A DNA stretch of 64,000 bases from Nemopilema nomurai. Its lineage: Eukaryota; Cnidaria; Scyphozoa; Rhizostomeae; Rhizostomatidae. Positions 54,801 through 64,000 of the stretch are shown here, one piece after another (positions within the stretch are counted from its first letter, which is position 1; every line of letters starts with the position of its first letter). Position numbers and translations under genes: made by a program. Below the pieces are notes generated by a model, which was not told the origin of the DNA, searched no databases, and saw only the letters and a list, made by a program, of their open reading frames with translations. Where the stretch lies: NCBI GenBank assembly GCA_003864495.1, contig ML133383.1:2687560-2751559 (forward strand). The letters are read 5' to 3'.

Positions 54801-57800
54801 AGGTTGTAACAAACAAATCAACTAAAGGAAAATACAAGTTCCTGCAGAAGTATTACCACAGGGGTGCCTTCTTTCTGGTAAGTAATAATTGCAATATTGA
54901 CTGTATAGCTGTGCTGGCTATTGCGTGCTATATTGCACTTGGATAAACAACTCTTAAAGGCATCGAGTCATGGTAAATAGCGGTTTTCAACGGGCTGTTG
55001 TCTGTTTTCATGTGATAAATCGGCTTTCATGTGATCAGACAACAACTGCGAGGTTAAAACATCATGTGAACAGTTTGCTTGACAGCCAATCAGATTAACG
55101 GAGCTATCAAATGACTCAGCAATTTTTGCAATTTGGGTATACGCTTTCCATTTATCATGACTCAATGCCTTTAATAGCGACGAGCACAATATATTGAGCC
55201 TCATTTTCAATACTGCATACCTCTTTTTGATCCGCTACTAGTGAACCATATCAGCCCTAGGCACAACCTTGTGTTAAGAAGCAACTCTCGCATGCTTGTC
55301 ACCTTGTTCCTGCAGTGAACACCCTATTGCCCCTTCATGGAATAAAATCAGTACCGGCACAAAGTAATCGTTTTCAAGTGGGTCACAAAATTATTCGATT
55401 GAATGCAGCCAGGGTCTTTTAGGAAACGGACATGCAGTCATATCACAGAAAACACACGTAGGCCATACACACACGTGCTGAACAACCGGCTATTTCCTTT
55501 CTTTTGATTGAAGATGCAAACGTGAATTGTTCTAGCCATTTTGATCGGGCTATTTCTTCCATGACCTTATAAATAGACACTGAAGAAGCTTTTTTAGAAA
55601 TAAGCTACTTTTAAATTTGTGCCAAGCCGTAAAACACCGTCACGTCACACTTTTCGTGACATTATTATATCTTTGGTTGTTCTGTTTTACGCCCTGTACG
55701 TGCGAAGTTTAGAGTCCAAAAATAACGACCCAGGACCCCTTGTTAATGCAGACACAAGCCTCTTTCTGATTGTTGCATTGAGTATGTGATAATCATTTGT
55801 GGCAGCCCTTGTCAATGCAAACAACCTCCCGATAGTTGCAATATATGGCTTTCTTATTGACCTAATCTTTCCTGTCAGGTAAATATTTTAGAATGCCACC
55901 CCGGTCTTAAAGCGTGGCTATCTTCACGACTTTTTCTTTCGACTATTTGTAAGTAATACTACACCTCCATGTCCGGTTTTAAGCGACAGTCGACAGTTAA
56001 GAGGAAGGAGCTCTGTGTTTCAAATGTACTCAATGTTGGAGACTGCTCAACAAATATTTGCTTTCATTTGAGCGTTCTGCTGGGTTGCCAGAGCTCACTT
56101 GACGAAAAATAAGAAATATTGATATGACTGAAGCAATTATTATTCAGCCAGTTTTCACATTGTACAAATGCTTGTTTCAATTTTGATTTCACCATCGCCT
56201 TGCAATTGCATTTTTGATTGCATATATGGTGTGCAAATTCTCACATTTTGATGTTTATTTCCTTTTTACCTTTGCTGTCTAGGCTAATGAAGATGACAGG
56301 CTCAAAAAGGACTTTAGCTCGCCCACTCTGGAAGATCATTTTGACAAGAGCATCCTCCCTAAAGTTATGCAGGTATTAAAGCCCAGACTACCGTACTCTT
56401 TCTCTACCGTACTCTTTCTTGTTTAGTATTTAGCATGAATGAAATTGCAACTGTCCCCAGCCTTTGCATCTTTAATTTCCATTGAATCAGCGAACCGCAT
56501 GTCACGTGAATGCCAAGTTGCCTGTGTTTGGCTGTTACCTATCAACATTTGACACGTGCTCGAAAGTTAAATAATGCAATAGTGGCCTTTAAACACAAGC
56601 CCCGAGCTAAAAAATGTGTGATAATGCAAAGTTTGGACAGCTTCGTATTAGTTCAAACACGGGTTTGTATGAACATTGGAATAGCTGTTTCTCAGAGGCG
56701 AATTCAATGGCTAAAAACGTGCAACAGTGACGTTATCAAAGGATAACACTTCAGGCAAGGTCATGTTTGTATGAACACCGAAAACAGATCCAAGGCGACT
56801 GATTGCTCACGAGTCCTAATCAGCTGACCCTTAGCATGCATCAGCATAGCCCGCACTGTAGTCTATACCTCAAGCCTCTTGTAGACACTGTGCTAGTTTT
56901 GTTCGTGTCTTTCTCCTTGTTCAAATCATGTATCGGTTTACTGGATGCTATAGGCGCTTCGAACTGTGTTATTATTGGAAATTTTCTTCAGTATTGAGGA
57001 AATGTTATTTCTTATAGTAATGCAAGCTTTCCTGGTTGGCACTGAAAAAGTGGTCTCTAAAGCCTCTTTAACCTAAAACGCTTTCTAGAAATTTTTTTAA
57101 CGCTTTCTTTTAAGCAACGCCTGTTCGACAATTACCAAGTTCCGTTCGTTCGTTAAGCTTTTCTTTGGAAAAGTAAGCACTTCTCGCACTAAAAAACAAA
57201 GCTAGAATGTTTACAAGACCATAAGCGTGATAAACTTCTTCCATGGTCGTTTCATAACATTGCATTGTCCATATCTTTGATCATGCCCAGGCTCTATTGA
57301 CTTGTGCTTGCAGGTGAAGAATTTCGGAAGGTCAGGCAGGACCAAGTACACCCATCTCACAGACCAAGATACCACCGAGGTAGGTCTGAAGAGTTGTAGT
57401 TGATGCCATGTGCATTTAATTTATATCGTGAATTGGGGAGCTGTGAGGGTAGTGGGCCTAGGCTTTAGTATTTCGAAGATGTTTGGCACAGGAAGAAATA
57501 TCTTAGTGTCATGTAGGCTTAGTGTCTTAGTGTCACTGTCACTAAATAACTTAACTTCGAGACTTGGGCCAGGTGCTAAGTACCAAAGTTAACCAAATGA
57601 TGGACCAAGACTAGGTCATGATATTGTGCTTGATGCAGTTTTATATTATCTTCTATGAAAGTACCTTGTAGTATTAAGATGAACTCAACTTGTGAAAATA
57701 TTTCTAACTTTTGATGACAGCCAGAGGGGAGCTATCACCCTCTCTCATTTGAGCGAGCAAATAATCATTCTAAAACATCTTATTTGCAAAGATGAGGAGT

Positions 57801-58329
57801 TCTCTGGAAAAAACCTTTTCCTTAGAGTTGACACTAATCCAGTTTTATTTTCTTATCATGAAAAATATCTCTTATGGTATCAATGATGACGACATTGATA
57901 TAGTGATATTGGTATTAAATGGGTAATTAATGTTGTCATTGCGCCAACATAAATGTTAATGATATTCTATGTATATGTGTGTATTTATTCTATGTATTGT
58001 TTTTATATAGTAATAATATTTTTATATGAGCAATTTTAATAGTATTATACTAGTGATATGATAATGCAATACAAATACAATTCAATATATTTGCAATACA
58101 AAGTAGTTTTTATGTTCATCACTTTGATACGCTGTTTATCCTTCTTTTGGTTTGCTGCACTAGATAAGCATTGAAAAAATACCAAATTATATTGAAATAT
58201 ACTTGTCTTTTTTCTCAGAAAACCGACTCACCTTGGTTTATGGAAAGCTCTCAGAGTCTGAAGTTTCACGCAAGTCATGGTGGAGGCATGAAGCAAGCAT
58301 TCAATCGGCCTAGTTCCAAGAGAAAGTAG
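42808..58329 (+). CDS. MFAP1: MFAP1, spliceosomal B-complex splicing factor, complete, 18 exons
   Basis: Exons: 42808-42907, 43427-43478, 44255-44339, 45017-45060, 45297-45366, 45848-45888, 46442-46466, 46853-46915, 47262-47312, 47628-47701, 48386-48494, 49954-49999, 51969-52021, 52445-52506, 54718-54877, 56283-56372, 57314-57379 and 58219-58329. All have GT/AG borders and matching phases, giving 433 residues, close to the usual 430-440. Diagnostic blocks are PIQSTAGAV and [14 protein letters not shown] near the N-terminus, an acidic middle, [74 protein letters not shown], and [11 protein letters not shown]. Known for the family: despite the name (microfibril-associated), it is a nuclear protein that works with PRP38 in pre-mRNA splicing. 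The start has strong context (CAAAATGG). Exon 7 is only 25 bp. The residue after FF is Leu where vertebrates carry an acidic stretch. Confidence 0.97.
48720..49014. mobile_element. MITE with 37-bp inverted repeats and TAA duplication (PIF/Harbinger-type)
   Basis: A 295-bp element in an MFAP1 intron. The terminal inverted repeats, 48720-48756 and 48978-49014, match at 36 of 37 positions and begin AGGCCGGTTTCCACTTGATT. Identical TAA triplets flank it (48717-48719 and 49015-49017), which fits the TWA target duplication of PIF/Harbinger transposons. It encodes no transposase. An ATG ORF starting at 48832 runs through the interior into the right repeat and could be a leftover 5' end of a parent gene. 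The near-perfect repeats suggest recent insertion. Confidence 0.88.
53128..53174. repeat. TTG/CTG simple repeat
   Basis: About fifteen trinucleotide units of TTG and CTG, interrupted by TTT, in the intron between MFAP1 exons 14 and 15. It is an ordinary microsatellite. Confidence 0.75.
54958..55170. mobile_element. Second MITE, about 213 bp, flanked by TTAA
   Basis: Terminal inverted repeats beginning AGGCAT(C/T)GAGTCATG match at 19 of 21 positions (left from 54958, right ending at 55170). TTAA flanks both ends (54954-54957 and 55171-55174). TTAA targets are typical of piggyBac-type elements, but because TTAA is palindromic it could simply be part of the inverted repeat. Inside, GTTGTCTG at 54997 and its complement at 55036 form a hairpin. 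There is no coding capacity. It lies in the intron after MFAP1 exon 15, unrelated in sequence to the 48.7-kb MITE. Confidence 0.78.
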
Positions 58330-58495
58330 AAGACACGCCTTGAGACACGATGCCGTGGGAACGTTTTTGTTGAAGATTTAAAAGTACCATTTATTTGTGC
58401 AAGCATTAATCACGACATTGTGCAAGTCTAACGTATATTGCGACGGTCATGTCCCGATAAGGATGGTCCTTGCTCGATCATGCTCGAAGCTTTTC

Positions 58496-58501
58496 AATAA
58501 A
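58496..58501 (+). terminator. MFAP1: MFAP1 polyadenylation signal AATAAA
   Basis: A canonical AATAAA lies 167 bp after the MFAP1 stop codon, the first such hexamer in the 3' region. It predicts a short 3' UTR of about 190 bp. Confidence 0.6.
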
Positions 58502-61003
58502 TGACGTCACAATTTGGATTTGAAGTGAGGCGAACAACGGCCTAATGGCATGCTGGATGGTTTGACAAGTCTGTACTGTCATGATTCCACGATCAACAAC
58601 AAGAACAAGTATTCAAAATTGAACAACGAAGAAGGAGCTAATTTTGCTTTGTTTTGTTTTATGAAAAACTGACTCCCCTGCATTAAATTTCTAGTTAGCA
58701 CTTTGATAGTCTTGCCCAAGCTTCAGTTTTCATTCCATAGCTCATTAAGCGTTGGGATGGACGATTCTTTGTTTAGTTTAAGAAGGATGGATATATAAAG
58801 AGTTGCTTTGATCATTTAAATGCCAGATGCTTTCGTTCTATTTCGCACATGACACAGAATCAATCATTTCCAGAGATGGCTTGCTTCAATCGAAACCCCA
58901 TCCGCGAAACGGTTTTCGCTTTATCGTAATCGAACAATACAAATTTCGATCGACTTTCTTGCAAGGTTTTTTATGCTCAGTAACGGAGGTTGCTGTTCCT
59001 GTGGGTGGTGACGTGATTTTGTGGATGCGGAACAGTTTCAGCTGTGCTGTTCTAGGTGCAAGTTCTTGCTTATTAATAATCAATGGAGTGCAATGTCAAG
59101 TTGCTGTTCTTTCTGCAGAGATAATTACAGCAATCTGGCTACCTGGTCACAGTTTTGTTGTGAATATTGAGCCAGTTCTGTGGCAACAGATTCACAGCAA
59201 TTGATTTTGCAGGTGGCATTGTGCAGTTATGTTTTCTTTTGATGCCATTTAAAATTCTACTGAAAATGTGTGGAGCTCCATGAAATATTAGGTTTGCGCA
59301 ATGATCTTAATTGAGTATTTTGCTAATCGCTTATCGAATTCATGAAAACTTGGCAAAAAATTCAATCATGTTTTTATTCAAAAATCAACTGGATTGGCTT
59401 AAAATAGCATTAAAAGGTGTCGATGCTGTGATCAGCTGAGTAAAATGTAAAGATCTAGTTTCGCCTTGACCTAGTCTAGAAACTTAAAAACTAAAATCCT
59501 TTTTTAGATCTTTAATTTGAAAAGCAGTGTTTGAAAAGGAAACTTTGCTTGTGTTTAGTCATCCTTTAGCACACTTGTTTCTTAAAGAATTCCTTATAAG
59601 TCAGATTTTTCTCTTTGTTGTCCTTTAAAATTTATGTGCCGAATTGGTGGTTTTTGTGGCCTTGGTTCACAGTTTCTCTCTAATAATACGTGTTCATGTG
59701 TTTGTCTGTGATGTCATAGTCTTGATCGTGTCCCCCACATTTGTTGCCAAGAGTGAAAGACGAAACTCCCAATCTAGCTCAATTCTGTCTAATAATTGGT
59801 ATCTACCAGTCTCCAGCTCATTAAAAAGATTTCATCTTGCATGAAAATATTAACCACGATATTTACATTTGTTATATTATTGTGTTACGGTATTTTCGAT
59901 GCTTTCTTAATGGCCCGTGCTATCCAATGCATCGTTGCTGTTGCTGCACTTAGCTAAGAGCTTGCCTGCTTGAAAGTTCTCATTTGTACCATGCTAAGTC
60001 TAGTAAAACTGTACTCCACTTGCTTGAATACTAGAAGGAAAGGCTTTGTATATAAACCTTTCTAATCTAATCAGATGATGGAGTGAAAGCTGATGAAGTA
60101 GAATCAATCTCAAAGTTGATGTAACTCTCGAACAAATAAAATTTCCTCTTAAAGCATTGAGTGCTTTTTTCATGAATGCAGCCTAGGCGGGTTTCCACAT
60201 TTGTAAGTGATTGCATGGTTAGATAAGAAGATAGAAAAGAAGGAAGTAAGCAGTTTATTTTGTGACGCATGTAAGATGATTCACACTTTGCACCAGTGCA
60301 TTTGCCATGTTTGCTCAACACAAGATTTCTTGGTTCACACTGGTACCTACGTTATAATTATCTTTTGCACGAGGACCTGCTACATTTGCAACTGGAAATC
60401 AGCGCGAAGGATTTCAGTTCACAGTTACCCTAACTTGGGTTTTCACTCAATGTTGGTGGTAAATAGGCCATTCATGGAGTTAACAGTTTCTTTTAGCAGT
60501 TAAGAACCATTCTTTGCATGGTAGTAAGAAACTTTCCAAGCAGGCAAATAATGCTTCGCTGGCAATAGCCAAACAACACCGCAAATATCTCTAAGAAAAG
60601 GCTATACGTACTAGCTAATTCAATATTTACAGCACATCTCAAAAAGATGTTATAAATACGCATTTCATCATACGAATTGAAGAGTCAATCCAAGTAACCT
60701 TTGGCAGTTGAACTGTGACACTACATATGATTTTCTTCGACATATGGTATTTTACCTTTACAGAGAGTTATTATGATAAGATAGGAATTTTCTGTGGAGC
60801 CAGTTGTTTATAAAGAAAGGAATTTCCAAACCCGTACTCACGTCAGAGGAGAGCATACAAAATAGACCCTTAATTTTGTACAGTTTTTGGAGCAATAAGC
60901 AGATTTTCTATGTACGAAGATCGGGCCTAGCCGTCTAGCATCTGTTCATCTGCCCATTTGGATTGACATTCTAATAAATAATTTTAAAGCTACAATTAAC
61001 TAG
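58502..61003. other. Convergent intergenic region, nothing recognised
   Basis: About 2.5 kb between the 3' ends of MFAP1 (plus) and the potassium channel gene (minus). It should contain the channel 3' UTR near its right end. A minus-strand AATAAA exists near 60255 but is far from the channel stop. Open frames such as 58827-59204 do not look like protein. I see nothing else. Confidence 0.55.
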
Positions 61004-63642
61004 CTAAGCCGTCGAGTCGCTCGTATGCCGGCTGCTTTCCGCTTGGCTATCATAGTCTTCCGAAAATTGTTTTGTCAATGATAGAAATTCTGGAGTTGGC
61101 GATCTAATTGCATTGCTTTTCTTAACTCTAACCTTCCATTGTTTTGTATTCATTTGCTCCTTCAAGATTTCCTCCATTATTTCGTTGTATTCAATTTCAT
61201 CCGTATGAGATTCACTCGCAGTTCGTTCCAAGACCTTCCTTGGCTTCGTACGTTTATTAATTGACCCGGCAAATATCTCCGACGGAAGGCCTATCTCGTT
61301 GCTCCGCCGGAATTCTGTTTGTTTAATTTCCGGCTGTGTAATTGTCCGTGCAAGACGATAATCGTTCGGGGACTCTTTCCATGTAGTGAATACTTTCGAT
61401 GCACTGCATTTGTTATTTCCATAATGGCTCGAAGCTTCCAGGGACGGTTCAATAATATTGTTCTTTCCTTTTAAACGCCGCAGCCCGCTTACACTGTTTG
61501 CCGAGAAGGGGCGGCCGCTTGATGTCCTTCTCGAAGGCGCTGGACTGACGTCAACATCTACAAGCTGCAAGAAAAGATGTCTTCTCAATTTCTAATTTCT
61601 AAGATTCAGAACCTGCCCTCGATACACTGTTTTTATATAAAGATCTTAATTAATGGAAGCTATGTACACATACATAAGGATTCGACGACTTTTGGAAAAT
61701 CTGCCTTTTTGAAATTGAACTAGACAAAATTTAGGTCCTACTTTTTGAAAGTCTTGTCAGTAAAGTTAAAATGATGATTTTGTTTCAGATTTTATTTAGG
61801 GAAGCTTTAAACTATGTTGTTAATTTTATACCATAGTTTCTCGCATTTCTGTAAAAGGCGGGAAAATTTGACTCGACCCAGTCCCGAAACCCCCAGAAAC
61901 AGGGTATCAATGTACATGGCCTAACTGAAAGCGTGGCGAAAGTTTTGAAAATACCAAGCCGAGCGTCGTTGCCTTGGCAGTTAATTAGTGAGAGTTCACG
62001 TTTTTCATGTCGATCGAATTTGGTTGAAGACAAAGTTTGTGTGGTTAAGTTGGAGAGGAAACGTATTTCGTAGGCTGCAGTTGCAAAGGTTGGTTGTGAT
62101 ATCGATTTTTGTTTAATACTACGTTGGCTTTTAATCATTCAAAATTGCAGCAAAATGAGTAGCAGTAGATGTTTTTGCGATTTCCCTGCCCAGTTTATAG
62201 GCGTATCGTTTCACTTTATGGTAGTTGTATAATATATCGGTTCTGTCGCCTCGACTAACAATGTCAGAAAGCAACCCAATAGGGTCGTCTCGACTACACG
62301 CGAAAAAGCTAAATAATATATTATATGTGGCTACAATTCTATGGTAAAACTTTGATTTCTGCTGCTCTAGTTATTGCCATTCACCGATATGGAGCCGTCA
62401 ATATGAAATTAAATAAATGCATCCATCATTTATAAGAAATTTGTTTTTAAAAGTTGACAGGATAAAATCTTCAAAATTAATTAACAAAAGAGTATCTAGA
62501 ATATTTGGAATTTCTCAGAACATGTTGAACGCTGCATCATTGTGCGATATTTGTTACAGCCAGGGGTGTGAGTATCTTCAGAAATCAATCAAAGTTTCTT
62601 AGCTTCAAAAATTAATTCTAAGCTATGAAAATCGAAACTATGCCAACTGCCTGTGTAACTAACAAATAAAACGGATGCAATAAACATTAGCTGTTGGATC
62701 CTTAAATAGGTCAGATAAAATTCAAGTGGATACTTACAACACTATTGCTGCTTTCCATTCTTTTGTAGTCCGGTTTTTGCACACCACTGTCAACTTCAGT
62801 CGTTTGATCTCCCTTAGGAGAATCCGATTTCTCCTCCGCAATGGCTTGACCATTCGCAACAACATTCTCTTCACTATCGGCAGTTCTCACTCTTCGCGCT
62901 AGCGTACCGTTCGGGAGAATGGGCGGAACGAGATTTTTGTTAACATTTCTATCTTTCTGTGCATCCTCGAGCATCTTGCTTACACGCCGTGGCCCCGTAT
63001 CGTCCGGCACAATCGTCCCCCGGCGAGTATTCAAGTTATAGTGAGTCATTTCGTCTAAGGGCCCATTAGTCATTTTATAGCCAAGTTTTTTCATGGCCTT
63101 TGTGTTCAAATTCTCAATCCGTAGATTGCGTATAGCTTCCATTGGATCTTGCATGTCAAATTTCTTTGTTTTCTCCTCAATAAAGTTGCTTAGTGAGAAG
63201 ATAACTCCCGACATTAATGATAGGCCGATGACATAGAATATTAAAAACGCCACTTCCACCACTAGGTCAACACTAACGTGTTGGTTGGTCTTCTTGAGAC
63301 CTGGGACCAAGTCACCGAATCCTATAGTTGTCATGGTTATGAAGGAGAAGTAAAATGCGTCCACGAAGTTCCAAGTTTCCTCACTTACCGAAAAAATAGC
63401 TCCCCCGATAAGAAGCCAAAGAATTGCCAACATAAAAGCGGTTATAGCACATTTCATTTCAATTTTCTCAGCCTCTCGATTGTATAACCTTCTCTCAAAC
63501 GTTTTGATTGAGAAGGCAAATAACGTAGTCAGCTCGTTACCAACTGTACGAAGAAAGTATCCGGTGAGTGGAATACCGATGATAGCGTAAACAATGCAGG
63601 CGAGCTTCCCTCCGATTGACACTGGTACTATATGCCCGTATC
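61004..63642 (-). CDS. Two-pore-domain (K2P/KCNK) potassium channel, 5'-partial (last 2 exons)
   Basis: Minus-strand exons 62738-63642 and 61004-61564 join in phase 0 (donor GTAAGT, acceptor TTGCAG), giving about 488 visible residues. The first visible exon starts inside the first pore filter: GYGHIVP, with the Gly codon split across the intron. Then come TM2 (LACIVYAIIGIPLTGYFL), a cytosolic loop, TM3 (ITAFMLAILWLLIGGAIF), the second filter TMTTIGFGDLVP, and TM4 (VAFLIFYVIGLSLMSGVIF). The GYG/GFG pair and IGIPLTG are K2P hallmarks. M1 and the first pore helix lie right of the window. A long cytosolic tail of about 300 residues with many Ser, Thr and Arg follows, much longer than in TWIK or TASK channels. 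The family passes background potassium current; the subfamily is not assignable. If the donor at 62737 is skipped, a stop at 62711 would shorten the tail. Confidence 0.94.
61565..62737 (-). other. Intron in the tail region of the K2P channel gene
   Basis: The 1.2-kb phase-0 intron separates the membrane-domain exon from the exon for the distal cytosolic tail. I see no features inside. Reading through its donor reaches a stop after nine codons. Confidence 0.8.
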
Positions 63643-64000
63643 CTGCAAAGAAGAAATGTAGTTTCATATTAATGTCTTTAATCGCTAAAGAGAAATCTCA
63701 ATTTGAATCGATATGGTAGTTAAAGCTGTACATTCATCAAGGTCGGGGATTCGTATTTGAAAGTAAGGGGGGAGGCAAAATGTAAGGATTTTAAAAGGGC
63801 TTTGTAAAGGCAACCACCCCCTAAATGTTTTAGTAATAAAATCATAGTCAAAATAATTTAGGCAAAATAATTTAAAGAATAGTTAGGCTTCTTTCTTTCC
63901 ACTTATAAATGTCTTTATATTTATCTCTAGATAGCCTTAAGAAAATTTTGCCCTTTTGAAAGTGTGGGGTCATGCCCCTGTCCCTGTTTTCGCCAGACCT
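63643..64000 (-). other. Partial intron of the K2P channel gene
   Basis: Sequence upstream (on the minus strand) of the exon that begins in the first pore filter. No coding sequence for the missing M1 and pore-helix exon is seen in the remaining 358 bases, so it must lie beyond the window. Confidence 0.7.

Overview
This window is animal nuclear DNA. It is AT-rich and gene-poor, with spliced genes whose exons join in frame at GT/AG sites. I see no operons, ribosome binding sites, CRISPR arrays, rRNA genes or convincing tRNA genes. Three genes have clear animal relatives: an EPLIN/LIMA1-like LIM protein, the splicing factor MFAP1 and a two-pore potassium channel. Two more are highly charged proteins I cannot assign to a family. 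An anthozoan cnidarian (coral or sea anemone) is my best guess, from the intron-rich conserved gene next to lineage-specific repeat proteins. That is inference, and no single feature proves it.

Layout. 1-19127 (+): the 3' part of an EPLIN/LIMA1-like gene. Three exons of disordered basic sequence are split by a 12.2-kb intron from three exons carrying one complete LIM zinc finger and the C-terminus. 19128-23153: intergenic, nothing recognised. 23154-30582 (+): a long, apparently intronless gene for a very charged protein of about 2,475 residues. Its core is a near-perfect 168-bp (56-residue) tandem array, broken once by a 2-bp deficit near 28251. 30583-38004: intergenic, with a CT-rich tract. 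38027-41325 (+): a three-exon gene with a coiled-coil N-terminus and a long Asp/Glu/Tyr/Lys tail. 42808-58329 (+): a complete 18-exon MFAP1 gene (433 residues) with two small inverted-repeat transposons in its introns. 58330-61003: convergent intergenic space. 61004-63642 (-): the two 3' exons of a two-pore potassium channel, whose 5' part lies beyond the right edge.

The genes do not form a pathway. Their products belong to actin organisation (LIM protein), the spliceosome (MFAP1) and membrane potential (K2P channel), as expected for neighbouring animal genes. The most useful new observations are the 168-bp array with its internal frame break, the two MITEs (one with a PIF/Harbinger-type TAA duplication, one flanked by TTAA), and possible alternative first exons in the 12-kb intron of the LIM gene.
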